Assembly: GCA_964396715.1 (NCBI GenBank)
Contig: CAYNFQ010000012.1
Coordinates: forward strand, 1-38,824
Length of the DNA stretch: 38,824 nt
Origin: CAYNFQ01 sp964396715
GTDB lineage: Bacteria > Patescibacteriota > Microgenomatia > Daviesbacterales > UBA10151
Reading direction: 5' to 3'
Below, one piece after another: positions 22,277-30,141 of this stretch. Position numbers and translations under genes: made by a program. Every line of letters starts with the position of its first letter. Within the stretch, counting starts at the first letter, position 1. Below the pieces are notes generated by a model, which did not search any database, was not told the DNA's origin, and was given only the letters and a program-made list of their open reading frames with translations.

Positions 22277-22347
22277 CTAAAATGCTTTGATCCGGAAGGT
22301 TGGATCAGGGGAGTAAAAGCATAATCCGCGCAGGCGGATTTTTTAAT
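22277..22347 (+). ncRNA. Putative independent small structured RNA
   Basis: A TAGAAT-like -10 near 22265 is followed by an outer stem ATGCTTT/AAAGCAT enclosing GATCC/GGATC with a GGAAGGTT loop, then a terminator ATCCGC-GCAG-GCGGAT with T6. The next gene has its own strong promoter after this terminator, so this is a separate RNA of about 65-70 bases. Class unknown. Confidence 0.5.
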
Positions 22348-22361
22348 GGTAAAGTGGGTAT

Positions 22362-22394
22362 TTGACAAGATATCAGCATACTAGTATAATAGTA
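22362..22394 (+). promoter_or_regulatory. Consensus promoter and operator of the TrpR-like gene
   Basis: TTGACA (22362-22367), 17 bases, TATAAT (22385-22390), then seven bases to ATG 22398. A near-perfect palindrome TACTAGTATAATAGTA (22379-22394) covers the -10 and contains a CTAG half-site like that of the E. coli trp operator, pointing to autoregulation. Confidence 0.75.
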
Positions 22395-22397
22395 CAA

Positions 22398-22655
22398 ATG
22401 TTAAAGAATAAATTACTGTCAGAGTTAATTGATTTATTATTAAACATTAAGAATAGGGAAGAGATGAAAAATTTTCTTTTGGGGATTTTAACTCCAAAAG
22501 AGTTGGAAGAAATACCCACCAGGCTGCAGATTGTGAAGATGCTTAAAAAAGGCACATCTCAGCATGAAATTGCTGAAAAATTGGGAGTAGGTATTGCAAC
22601 TGTGACAAGGGGTTCTAAAGAGATACAAATGGGAAGGTTTAGAGTGATACGTTAG
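22398..22655 (+). CDS. TrpR/YerC-family transcriptional regulator
   Basis: 85 residues from ATG 22398. REEMKNFLLGILTPKELEEIPTRLQIVKMLKKG followed by the helix-turn-helix TSQHEIAEKLGVGIATVTRGSKEI is the Trp repressor-like pattern (YerC/YecD subgroup). The in-frame TTG at 22362 is really the -35 box, so the longer reading is wrong. The operator palindrome over its own -10 suggests self-repression. Neighbours include a TrpF-like gene and trpS, which makes tryptophan a candidate signal. Effector-binding residues are not verified. Confidence 0.8.
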   Translation: MLKNKLLSELIDLLLNIKNREEMKNFLLGILTPKELEEIPTRLQIVKMLKKGTSQHEIAEKLGVGIATVTRGSKEIQMGRFRVIR

Positions 22656-22656
22656 T

Positions 22657-22744
22657 ATCATCCCGTATTTAGTACGGGATCTATATTATATAGATTCCTG
22701 CCCGCTCCGACTCGGAGACGAGGCGAGCTTTCGCGGGAATAACA
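22657..22744. repeat. REP-like palindrome (ATCATCCCG type)
   Basis: ATCATCCCGTATTTAGTACG then GGATCTATA, partnered by TATAGATTCC and GCGGGAAT. Same layout as the sodN-sodX repeat, with an extra GC-rich insert GCTCCGACTCGGAGAC. Confidence 0.65.
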
Positions 22745-22806
22745 GAGGAATATTATGGAAAAGATAAATGATAGAAATATAGACACAAGGACCTCTGGTT
22801 CCTCAG

Positions 22807-23130
22807 TTGAGGGACAGGGGTCAGTTTGGCTCGCCCCTGCAAAGAGAGCGAGCTTATAGAGCCAGTGATAGCCTCCCCTTTATAGACCAAAGAGTGATAG
22901 ATGATGTAATCAGAACAATCATGGTTGGTATGTATTCCATAAAAGATAGAGCAGGCAGTGTAATTTATCCATATGGTTTATCCCAGCCCGAAGAAAAAGG
23001 AGTAAGAAGGGTTTTACAAAGGCATAACTCCGGCTTACTTGCAAGAATAGATGGATTTGTTCCAGTCAGATTAGAAGAGGGAATGGGAACAGAAATTTTA
23101 ATTAGAGAGAAAAGAAGGAGGGGAATATGA
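22807..23130 (+). CDS. Unknown small protein, N-terminus uncertain
   Basis: 107 codons from a TTG. From residue 24 (PFIDQRVIDDVIRTIMVGMYSIKDRAG) it reads like a real protein. The better start signal is ATG 22755 with AGAGGA upstream, but that frame stops at 22859 after 34 codons. A +1 shift between them, perhaps caused by the GCTCGC/GCGAGC-rich stretch near 22829-22853, would join both. Its stop overlaps the racemase ATG (ATGA). No family recognised. Confidence 0.45.
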   Translation: MRDRGQFGSPLQRERAYRASDSLPFIDQRVIDDVIRTIMVGMYSIKDRAGSVIYPYGLSQPEEKGVRRVLQRHNSGLLARIDGFVPVRLEEGMGTEILIREKRRRGI

Positions 23131-23831
23131 AACAAGCAATTTATATATTAGATGGAATGGGACCTCAGGCAGGAGGCTATCTATATAATACACTTATTAG
23201 GATGGCTGTTGAGAATGGTGTAAAAAATAATGATGATTTTCCAGAAATTATATTACACTGCATTCCAGTGCCGGATTTTATTTCTAGTGATCAACAGCGA
23301 AGAAAAGCCTTAAATATGCTTATAAATAGAGTGAGAGATGCAGACAAACTAAATGTTTCCTGTTTATCAATTGCCTGCAATACTGCACATATTCTTTTAG
23401 ACCAATTAAAAAAAGTTTCTCAATCTCCATTTGTTTCTATAGTTAATGAGGTAGTAAGTAGCGTTACACAAAGTAAAGTTAAAAAGGTTGGGGTTATAGG
23501 GACTCCTTCGGCTTTAAGGTATGAAATTTATCAGAAAGCACTAAGAAGGGAAGGAATTGAATCTATAGTTCCAACTAAGAATCAGATAGATATTTTGGAA
23601 AAAATCATCAGAAATGTGTTAAAAGGTCAGAAGAATAAGAATAATCAGAAACAATTAATCTTAATTGCTGATTCGTTAAAAAATCAAGGTGCCCAAGCAA
23701 TTATTTTAGGATGCACTGAATTGCCTTTGGTTTTTCCATCAAGGTATCATTTGCCAGTTTATAACTCAGTTGAGATCTTAGCTCAAGCTTTATTGCGTAA
23801 ATACTACGGAGGTAATACAATAAGAGCGTAA
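23127..23831 (+). CDS. Aspartate/glutamate racemase family protein
   Basis: 234 residues. The paired catalytic cysteines are in SIACNTAHILL (N-terminal half) and IILGCTELPLVF (C-terminal half), the standard Asp/Glu racemase motifs, with the start YILDGMGPQAGGYLY (G-G-MGP-A) typical of aspartate racemases. It interconverts L- and D-amino acids without cofactor, for example for peptidoglycan. GGAGGGG lies before the ATG and it is coupled to the upstream unknown gene. Confidence 0.85.
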   Translation: MKQAIYILDGMGPQAGGYLYNTLIRMAVENGVKNNDDFPEIILHCIPVPDFISSDQQRRKALNMLINRVRDADKLNVSCLSIACNTAHILLDQLKKVSQSPFVSIVNEVVSSVTQSKVKKVGVIGTPSALRYEIYQKALRREGIESIVPTKNQIDILEKIIRNVLKGQKNKNNQKQLILIADSLKNQGAQAIILGCTELPLVFPSRYHLPVYNSVEILAQALLRKYYGGNTIRA

Positions 23832-23846
23832 AAAGAATTTTAGCCC

Positions 23847-23891
23847 TTGACATTTGTAAGACAATGTATTACAATGTTAATATGCTAAAAT
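23847..23891 (+). promoter_or_regulatory. Promoter region of the toxin-antitoxin/trpS operon
   Basis: TTGACA (23847-23852), 17 bases, TACAAT (23870-23875). A second extended -10, TGC TAAAAT (23886-23891), lies six bases before ATG 23898. TTGTAA (23854-23859) and TTACAA (23869-23874) form an inverted repeat inside the spacer, a likely autoregulatory operator. Confidence 0.6.
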
Positions 23892-23897
23892 AAGTTC

Positions 23898-24197
23898 ATG
23901 GATGTGGAGATTGAAGAGTTAATCGTTGAGGAAGACAGGCCCGAGCATATTGCCAAACACAAAATTACTATTAAGGAAGTATTTGAGGTTATAGCCGGGG
24001 ATTATTTAATTTTGAAGGGGAAGTCTGATAAAAGTTTGTTAGTGGGAAAAACAAAGAAAGGCAGGTTAATTACTGTGGTAGTTGGACCAAGAAGTGGAAA
24101 AAATAGGTACGGACTTGTGACTGCAAGGCATACCAAGAAAAAAGAAGAATTATTATATATGGAAAATTTGGAAAATTTTAAAGGAGGCGAAAAATGA
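23898..24197 (+). CDS. BrnT/DUF4258-like putative toxin
   Basis: 99 residues. PEHIAKHKITIKEVFEVIAGD, LLVGKTKKGRLITVVVGPRS and YGLVTARHTKKKEELLY follow the order seen in BrnT-like RNases (His near the start, strand pair, TAR.. motif). It overlaps the next gene by four bases (ATGA). Activity is inferred from the fold pattern and pairing. Confidence 0.65.
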   Translation: MDVEIEELIVEEDRPEHIAKHKITIKEVFEVIAGDYLILKGKSDKSLLVGKTKKGRLITVVVGPRSGKNRYGLVTARHTKKKEELLYMENLENFKGGEK

Positions 24198-24490
24198 AGA
24201 TAAGATTTGTTAAAAAGGGAACTATCAAACCAATGAAGCCATTTAAAACCTTAAAAGAGGAGGCTGATTTTTGGGATAAACATGATGCCGTAGATGTTTT
24301 CGGTAAGGATATAAAAGTTGGTTTCCACCGTGCAAATAAAACTGATACATTAACCATTCGGTTTGAATCTGACGATATTCAAAAGCTGCGCCAGAAAGCA
24401 GACCATCTGGGTATAGGACCAACCACTCTTGCCAGGATGTGGATTATAGAAAAATTAAAAAAGGATACTGATAAAAGTAAAAGCTTATGA
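24194..24490 (+). CDS. CopG/BrnA-like putative antitoxin
   Basis: 98 residues. KPFKTLKEEADFWDKHDAVD matches the N-terminal peptide of the CopG-type antitoxins that accompany BrnT. The C-terminal half (LTIRFESDDIQKLRQKADHLGIGPTTLARMWIIEKL) is a ribbon-helix-helix. GGAGG precedes it. It overlaps the trpS start by ATGA, so the toxin-antitoxin pair is translationally tied to tryptophanyl-tRNA synthetase. Confidence 0.75.
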   Translation: MKIRFVKKGTIKPMKPFKTLKEEADFWDKHDAVDVFGKDIKVGFHRANKTDTLTIRFESDDIQKLRQKADHLGIGPTTLARMWIIEKLKKDTDKSKSL

Positions 24491-25503
24491 AAAGAATTTT
24501 GACAGGGGATAGGCCAACTGGAAAGCTGCATTTAGGCCATTATATTGGCAGTCTCCGCAATCGCGTGCGTTTACAGGATGAATATGAATGTTTTTTTATT
24601 ATTGCAGATTTGCATACTTTAACTACCAAACCTGAGCAAACCGGAGAGTTAAAAGATAATATTTACCAGATGGTTTTGGATTATCTTTCTGTGGGTATTG
24701 ATCCTCAAAAAGCCACCATCTATGTCCAATCCCAAATTCCGGAAGTAGCAGAATTGGCTGTAATTTTTGCCAATCTGGTTTCAACCCCCAGGTTGGAACG
24801 TGTGCCAACCTTAAAAGATGTAATGAAAGATGCTCATATCACCATTCCTTCATATGGATTACTGGGTTATCCGGTTTTGCAGGCAGCTGATATTTTAATG
24901 GTCAGGGCTAATCTTGTACCAGTAGGCAAGGATCAGGTTTCACATATAGAGGTAACGAGAGAGATTGCCCGTGAATTCAATCGTTTATATGGGGAAACTT
25001 TGCCTGTGCCGGAGGCTCTGGTGCCAGATGATATCGGAACTTTACCGGGAACAGACGGGAAATCCAAAATGAGTAAGTCAAAAGGCAATGTAATAAATCT
25101 ATCTGATTCTCCTGAGGAAGTTGAGAAAAAGGTGATGAGTATGTATACAGACCCTACTAGAATTAGGGCTACTGACCCTGGGCATGTAGAAGGCAATCCA
25201 GTCTTTATCTATTTAAATGCATTTTGTACAGAAGGTGACAAGGCACAAGTAACAAGTTATGAAAACCAATACAGGCAAGGCCAAGTAGGTGATATTGAGG
25301 TTAAAAAGTATCTGGCTAAGATTTTAAATAATTTCCTGGATCCAATCCGAAAAAGACGGGCTGAATTTGAAAATCAACCAGGATTGGTAGAAAAAATCTT
25401 AAAAGAAGGAACCCAAAAAGCCAGACAAGAGGCTCAAAAAACCCTAGCTGAGGTCAAAAAAGCAATGAAGTTTGATTATTTCACTGGACAGTTCAAAATT
25501 TAG
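24487..25503 (+). CDS. trpS: Tryptophanyl-tRNA synthetase
   Basis: 338 residues, class I. GDRPTGKLHLGHYIGSLRN carries the HIGH-type motif (LGHY) and GTDGKSKMSKSKGN the KMSKS motif. The Trp pocket region (YPVLQAADILM, VPVGKDQVSHIE) is conserved. It charges tRNA-Trp. Around 25242-25260 (DKAQVTSYENQY) the DNA reads GGCACAAGTAACAAGTTAT, the compact form of the heptamer element at 16821, but the protein keeps a normal length. It is co-transcribed with a toxin-antitoxin pair upstream. Confidence 0.95.
   Translation: MKRILTGDRPTGKLHLGHYIGSLRNRVRLQDEYECFFIIADLHTLTTKPEQTGELKDNIYQMVLDYLSVGIDPQKATIYVQSQIPEVAELAVIFANLVSTPRLERVPTLKDVMKDAHITIPSYGLLGYPVLQAADILMVRANLVPVGKDQVSHIEVTREIAREFNRLYGETLPVPEALVPDDIGTLPGTDGKSKMSKSKGNVINLSDSPEEVEKKVMSMYTDPTRIRATDPGHVEGNPVFIYLNAFCTEGDKAQVTSYENQYRQGQVGDIEVKKYLAKILNNFLDPIRKRRAEFENQPGLVEKILKEGTQKARQEAQKTLAEVKKAMKFDYFTGQFKI
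25242..25260 (+). repeat. Short heptamer-element match inside trpS
   Basis: GGCACAAGTAACAAGTTAT equals the left end of 16821-16854 with two TAACAAG units removed. It may be a short remnant or chance. Confidence 0.4.
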
Positions 25504-25536
25504 TGTGTATAATTAGTGTGTATTAATGAGGCTAAA

Positions 25537-25767
25537 ATGCAAGCACAAAGATTAAATATTACATTACCATATGAAATAGCCCAGGATTTTAAGAGGGCAA
25601 TTCCTGCTAGAAAAAGAAGCAAATTTTTTGCAGATGCAATTAAAGAAAAACTACCAAAAAGAAACCTGAAAAAGGAGTTAATTAAAAGTTTAAAAGCTAA
25701 CAGGGAATTTTATAGAAAAGTTGCTGAGGAATGGAGAGCGACAGAGGTTGAAGGATGGCCGGAGTAA
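25537..25767 (+). CDS. MazE/RHH-type putative antitoxin
   Basis: 76 residues from ATG 25537 with TGAGG upstream; a GTG at 25516 would begin only two bases after a TATAAT and is unlikely. RLNITLPYEIAQDFKRAIPARKRSKFFADAIKEKL is a ribbon-helix-helix-like DNA-binding start, and the basic-to-acidic tail would wrap a MazF partner. It overlaps the mazF-like gene by 13 bases. Confidence 0.7.
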   Translation: MQAQRLNITLPYEIAQDFKRAIPARKRSKFFADAIKEKLPKRNLKKELIKSLKANREFYRKVAEEWRATEVEGWPE

Positions 25768-26108
25768 TTAAAAGGGGTGATTTTTGGGTAGTTGACTTGG
25801 AACCTGGATTTGGCAGGGAAATTCATAAAAAAAGGCCTGGTTTAATTATTTCTGCTAATAATTTTAACAAAGTTACCCCTTATATAATTGTTATCCCGAC
25901 CACTGCAATAGTACCAAAGATAGTTTCAGAAGAGATACTGATTTTGGGTAAACCGAAAGGATTTGACCAAAAATCAACTTTATTACCTCTTTATATTAGA
26001 AGTGTTGATAAAGCAAGGTTAATCAAAAAGGTAGGTAAAATTTCCAGGGAAAAACTAATGGAGGCAGAAGAAAAACTGAAACTGGTTTTGGAGCTTAAGT
26101 CACTTTAA
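25755..26108 (+). CDS. MazF/PemK-family endoribonuclease toxin
   Basis: 117 residues. IKRGDFWVVDLEPGFGREIHKKRPGLIIS (MazF opening with the G-E-I-x-K-x-RP signature), YIIVIPTTAI and STLLPLYIRSVDKARLIKKVGKIS are the family's landmarks. MazF cuts mRNA at short sequences. Overlap with the antitoxin gene and a one-base overlap with the next gene put it in a tight operon. Confidence 0.85.
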   Translation: MAGVIKRGDFWVVDLEPGFGREIHKKRPGLIISANNFNKVTPYIIVIPTTAIVPKIVSEEILILGKPKGFDQKSTLLPLYIRSVDKARLIKKVGKISREKLMEAEEKLKLVLELKSL

Positions 26109-26431
26109 TGATTAATTTTGATGATTTTGTAAAAGTGGAGCTTAGAGTAGGCACTGTTTTGGAGGCAGGAGAGATGGAAGGATCTGAAAAGCTGATAAAA
26201 CTTAAGATAGATTTGGGTGAAGATGAGCCAAGGCAAATTCTGGCCGGGGTAAAGCAGTGGTACAAGCCAAAAGATTTTGTGGGTAAACAGGTAGTAGTAG
26301 TTGCTAACTTAGAACCAAGAGTTATGATGGGACTTGAGTCTCAAGGCATGATGCTGGCTGCTGATTCTGAGGATGGCCCGGTTTTCCTGACAGTTTCCTC
26401 AAAAGTCCCTCCAGGTACCAAAATCCGTTAG
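26108..26431 (+). CDS. EMAP/CsaA-type tRNA-binding OB-fold protein
   Basis: 107 residues. FVKVELRVGTVLEAGEMEGSEKLIKLKIDLG and LEPRVMMGLESQGMMLAA are the tRNA-binding domain pattern found at the C-terminus of methionyl-tRNA synthetase or as stand-alone Trbp111/CsaA. It binds tRNA or assists folding and is probably dimeric. Its ATG overlaps the mazF stop by one base. Confidence 0.85.
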   Translation: MINFDDFVKVELRVGTVLEAGEMEGSEKLIKLKIDLGEDEPRQILAGVKQWYKPKDFVGKQVVVVANLEPRVMMGLESQGMMLAADSEDGPVFLTVSSKVPPGTKIR

Positions 26432-26438
26432 AATCTGG

Positions 26439-26444
26439 TACAAT
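26439..26444 (+). promoter_or_regulatory. Extended -10 (TGG-TACAAT), leaderless ftsH
   Basis: TGG TACAAT ends seven bases before ATG 26452, in the short gap after the preceding stop. Confidence 0.5.
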
Positions 26445-26451
26445 TTCCCTC

Positions 26452-28296
26452 ATGGCAAACGGTAAGAAAAGATTTAAACCAAACAAGCAGCTGTGGGGCT
26501 TTTTAAAAGGCCTGGCAGTTTATATCTTGATCGCTTTTGCTGCCTTGATGTTTTTCTATCAGGTTTCAGGCGGTCCCGCTACATCCGGCAACGAAGTTCC
26601 TATTTCCCAAATCATCAATCAGACTAAAGAAGGAAAAATACAAAAGATCTCAATAGAAGGCGACAGGGTTATTGCGGAAGCAAAAGATGCCCCACAAAAA
26701 CTTATCTCTCACAAAGAATCCGGTGAATCAATCTATAAAATTTTGGATTCTTCCGGAGTTGATCCTAAGGGGGTGACAATTGAAATCAGAGATTTATCCT
26801 TCCAGCAGGCCTGGGTGGGAGTTTTATCGGCAATTTTGCCGGTTCTTCTTTTGGTAGGGTTAATGTTTTTGCTTTTCAGAAATGCCAGAGAAGGGGCACA
26901 AGGTATTTTTTCTTTTGCTCAATCCAGAGCAAGACTTTTTACCAAGGATCAACCCCAAATTAAATTTTCAGATGTGGCAGGAGCAGAGGAGGCCAAAAGG
27001 GAGCTTTCCGAAGTAGTGGAGTTTTTAAAAACTCCGGATAAATTTAAAGCATTAGGAGCCAGAATTCCCAAAGGGGTGCTGATGGTAGGCCCGGCTGGAA
27101 CAGGTAAAACCTTAATTTCGCGCGCTGTGGCCGGGGAAGCCGGAGTGCCATTTTATTCAATTGCCGGATCTGAGTTTATGGAAATGTTGGTCGGAGTCGG
27201 GGCAAGCAGGGTTAGAGATATGTTTGCTCAGGCTAAAAAGGCAGCTCCGGCAATCATTTTTATTGATGAAGTTGAATCCATTGGTAGGCAGCGGGGAATG
27301 GGTTTTTCCGGAGGTCATGATGAAAGAGAACAAACTTTAAACCAGATCTTGGTAGAGATGGATGGTTTTACCCCAAATGAGCGAGTCATAGTACTGGCAG
27401 CAACGAATCGCCCTGATCTTTTGGATGCAGCACTGATAAGACCCGGCAGATTTGACAGACGTGTTGTTTTGAGTCTGCCGGATCTTACGGAGAGAAAAGC
27501 CATTATTGAGCTGCATATGAAAGGCAAACCTTTTACCCAAGAGGTCTCAACTGAAAAGCTGGCCAGGCGCACAGTGGGGTTTTCCGGAGCTGATTTGGCC
27601 AATATGCTAAATGAGGCAGCTATTTTGGCAGCCAGAGAAGGGAAGACGGCTATAGACAATACAGATTTGGAAGAGGCTGCCACTAAAGAAAAGTTAGGGC
27701 CGCAGCGAAAAAGGATGCAATCGGAAAAAGATCGAAACTTGGCAGCATATCATGAGGCAGGACACGCCATTGTCGGGCATAATTTAGCCAATGTTGATCC
27801 GGTGCACAGGATTTCAATTGTATCCCGTGGTATGTCAGGCGGGCATACTTTATTCCCCCCAACAGAGGATCGTTCAAACGAGAGCAAATCCCGCCTATTA
27901 GAACAAATCACAGCAGCGTTAGGAGGGCAAGCAGCGGAAGATTTAATTTTTCAGGATATCTCAACCGGCGCTGCTTCTGATATTGAGGTAGCTACGGGTA
28001 TTGCCAGGCAAATGGTTACTCAATACGGAATGTCTGCTTTAGGGCCGATCAATGTGCAAGCTCGGCCTATGTTTGGCATCTGGAGGGCAGGGGATGAGGG
28101 GGGAGAAGTCTCACCCAAGCTGCATGATGCCATAGATGAAGAAATCAGAAAGATTATGGATAATTGCTACAAAGAGGCGCAGGTAATCTTAAAAAAACAC
28201 AAATTAAAACTTGATAAAGTAGCCAAGGCCCTTTTGGAAAAGGAAACTTTGGAATCTGACGAGTTTGAAAAAATTGTGGGGAAAAAGAAAATCTGA
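26452..28296 (+). CDS. ftsH: ATP-dependent zinc metalloprotease FtsH
   Basis: 614 residues, complete. Two TM helices (about 17-37 and 122-142) flank a periplasmic domain. The AAA motor follows with Walker A GPAGTGKT, Walker B IIFIDEVESIG and the arginine region ATNRPDLLDAALIRPGRFDRR. The zinc site is HEAGH with a downstream Asp (SDIEVATGIARQMV). It degrades membrane and regulatory proteins. Its TGA stop contributes to the extended -10 of the next gene. Confidence 0.97.
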   Translation: MANGKKRFKPNKQLWGFLKGLAVYILIAFAALMFFYQVSGGPATSGNEVPISQIINQTKEGKIQKISIEGDRVIAEAKDAPQKLISHKESGESIYKILDSSGVDPKGVTIEIRDLSFQQAWVGVLSAILPVLLLVGLMFLLFRNAREGAQGIFSFAQSRARLFTKDQPQIKFSDVAGAEEAKRELSEVVEFLKTPDKFKALGARIPKGVLMVGPAGTGKTLISRAVAGEAGVPFYSIAGSEFMEMLVGVGASRVRDMFAQAKKAAPAIIFIDEVESIGRQRGMGFSGGHDEREQTLNQILVEMDGFTPNERVIVLAATNRPDLLDAALIRPGRFDRRVVLSLPDLTERKAIIELHMKGKPFTQEVSTEKLARRTVGFSGADLANMLNEAAILAAREGKTAIDNTDLEEAATKEKLGPQRKRMQSEKDRNLAAYHEAGHAIVGHNLANVDPVHRISIVSRGMSGGHTLFPPTEDRSNESKSRLLEQITAALGGQAAEDLIFQDISTGAASDIEVATGIARQMVTQYGMSALGPINVQARPMFGIWRAGDEGGEVSPKLHDAIDEEIRKIMDNCYKEAQVILKKHKLKLDKVAKALLEKETLESDEFEKIVGKKKI

Positions 28297-28302
28297 TAAG
28301 AT
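28297..28302 (+). promoter_or_regulatory. Extended -10 (TGA-TAAGAT) overlapping the ftsH stop
   Basis: The ftsH stop TGA is the TGN part of TGA TAAGAT, which ends six bases before ATG 28309. Confidence 0.5.
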
Positions 28303-28308
28303 TCTTTT

Positions 28309-28920
28309 ATGCGCATTACAATTCTTCCCCTAAGTTTTTTTCTCTCAGCAATGCTTTTCTTGGGCAGTTGTCACAGCGCTTATGCCCTGGAAGATATTGG
28401 TCAGTCCAGACTTCATCCTGCCTCACCTTTTTATTTTTTAAAAACCATCAGGGAAAATTTAGAGTTAAAGTTTGCGGGAACTAGAAAAGTGGTATATATC
28501 AGAAGGCTGGAATTTGCCACCCGCAGGCTTAGGGAGGTAAAAAGCTTAATTAAGCTGGGGAATTTTGAGCTGATTATCCCGACTCTGGAAAACTACGCCT
28601 CACAACTAAGTGCTTTGCCCGATCAGGGGATGCAGGAAAAGGAAGTTTTACAAGTGATTGAAAATAATTTAGCCAATCATCTGGAAGTTTTGCAGCAAAT
28701 TTATTATCAAATTGAAAACCCGAAAGCCAAAATGGCTATCAGATCTGCCGTCAACAGAATTATTCAAAGAGAAGATTTGCCAGCTTCTGCCAGAGAGAGT
28801 GTTTGTAATTTTTTACAAAAAGAAGCCTCAGCATCCGGCTTAAATAGTACAGAGACAGCAGTTCTTTTGGAAAGAGCCCGAAAGTGTAGGGAGGCTATGT
28901 TAAAAATCTATTCAAACTAG
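28309..28920 (+). CDS. Secreted DUF5667-like protein
   Basis: 203 residues. A signal peptide (about 1-27, SAYA before cleavage) precedes a helical domain beginning QSRLHPASPFYFLKTIRENLELKF, the opening typical of DUF5667 proteins in CPR and related bacteria. Its function is unknown; an extracytoplasmic helical bundle is likely. The 3' end overlaps the converging gene by 26 bases. Confidence 0.65.
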   Translation: MRITILPLSFFLSAMLFLGSCHSAYALEDIGQSRLHPASPFYFLKTIRENLELKFAGTRKVVYIRRLEFATRRLREVKSLIKLGNFELIIPTLENYASQLSALPDQGMQEKEVLQVIENNLANHLEVLQQIYYQIENPKAKMAIRSAVNRIIQREDLPASARESVCNFLQKEASASGLNSTETAVLLERARKCREAMLKIYSN

Positions 28921-29641
28921 GCATATTTTCCAACCTGTCCTGTAAAATGAGACGTATTTTTGGCAGGATGTCCCTTTTGCGCTGCTTCTGATCATGGTGT
29001 GAGGCATAAAAATTTGGTGAATAAAACCTGTTTTTGGGCCAGACAGTTCTTCTGCCGGGGATAAGGTATATCTTATTGGGGTTTTTCAAAACTCGCATTA
29101 CTTTAAAGGTGAATATTACCTCAAAAACAGCTATCTTGCTATGAGTCCACCGGAAAAGTTTGTGTTTTCCTATCAGTTGATTAAATCTGATGGGAAAGAT
29201 TTTTTTTGCCAGATCTGGAGTGATGATAAAAAATTCAGTTCCCAGACCCATTACTCCCCAAAGAGAGTCGGCCAGATGACACCTTCTCTTGTAACAGGTT
29301 AAAATGATTTCTTTTAATTTTTGGGGGTTGTAAAACCAGGTGTCTGCCGAAGTTACGATGATAAAGTCGTAATTTTTACCGGATGTCAAAATGTGTTTCA
29401 TCCCCTGGTTCAACATATGATTTGCACCGATAAAATGAAGCATGCTTTTGTGTCTGTGCAGATGATCCTCTTTATATTTTTTGGGATACCAGCTCTTTTT
29501 GCCGTTAAACTCGTGATAGATATCCAAACTTTCAAACATCGGCTGCCAAGCTTCCCTGATAATATCCATTTGGGCTTTGGCTTCCAAACATCGGTTATAG
29601 GTAATAATGAGCGAGGCAATTTTTAAATTTTTGGCGTACAT
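28895..29641 (-). CDS. Putative GT-A-type glycosyltransferase
   Basis: 248 residues. It starts IASLIITYNRCLEAKAQMD (nucleotide-binding strand-loop of GT-A folds) and has FIIVTSADTWFYNP where such enzymes carry a DxD-like motif, then LGTEFFIITPDLAKKIFP. The tail is basic. Donor and acceptor are unknown. TATAGT ends seven bases before its ATG. It is followed divergently by a membrane gene and a GT2 gene, suggesting a glycan locus. Confidence 0.5.
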   Translation of the reverse strand: MYAKNLKIASLIITYNRCLEAKAQMDIIREAWQPMFESLDIYHEFNGKKSWYPKKYKEDHLHRHKSMLHFIGANHMLNQGMKHILTSGKNYDFIIVTSADTWFYNPQKLKEIILTCYKRRCHLADSLWGVMGLGTEFFIITPDLAKKIFPIRFNQLIGKHKLFRWTHSKIAVFEVIFTFKVMRVLKNPNKIYLIPGRRTVWPKNRFYSPNFYASHHDQKQRKRDILPKIRLILQDRLENMPSLNRFLT

Positions 29642-29694
29642 CCATCAAACTATACAAAACGGCACTGCTGTTGTCAAAAGTCTGTTAAAATAAA

Positions 29695-30141
29695 ATGATG
29701 GATAAGCAAATTGAAAAGTTTTTCAGATTGGTGCTTATTTTTTGGGCTCTGTATCTTTTATTTGAGAGTGCTTTATACCTTTTCCATATCAGATTAACAG
29801 ATCCAAAAAATGTCTGGCCCATTTCTGCGGTAGTTTACGGGCAGTTAATAGAGAAAGTTTTAGGCTCAACTTTTCTGTTTGTGGCAGTTATTATATTTGA
29901 GGTCCAAAAGAATCTTCTAAAATACAAAACTTTTATCAAACTAAGCGGAATTTGGGCTTTTTTTCATGGTCTATTATTAATTTTTTTAAGCACCACCCAA
30001 AATTATGAGGAGGTTTTTAAATCTTTCCCCTCCCTTTTTGTCTGGTTTCCTTTATATGAAAACTATGTGTTTCTGGAAGGGGTGGCGGCAGTAGGCTTTA
30101 GTATTTTGGTGTATCTTTGGTTAAAAAATGAGCAAAAATAA
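29695..30141 (+). CDS. Unknown four-helix membrane protein
   Basis: 148 residues with four TM segments (about 8-28, 48-65, 82-102 and 118-142). No conserved motif recognised. It overlaps the GT2 gene by 14 bases, so the two are probably translated together. Two ATGs (29695, 29698) are equally possible. Confidence 0.6.
   Translation: MMDKQIEKFFRLVLIFWALYLLFESALYLFHIRLTDPKNVWPISAVVYGQLIEKVLGSTFLFVAVIIFEVQKNLLKYKTFIKLSGIWAFFHGLLLIFLSTTQNYEEVFKSFPSLFVWFPLYENYVFLEGVAAVGFSILVYLWLKNEQK

Noticed and set aside
22362..22397. TTG start giving the TrpR-like protein 12 extra residues
   Set aside because: Those codons are the -35 TTGACA, the spacer and the -10 TATAAT of a consensus promoter. The ATG at 22398 is the start.
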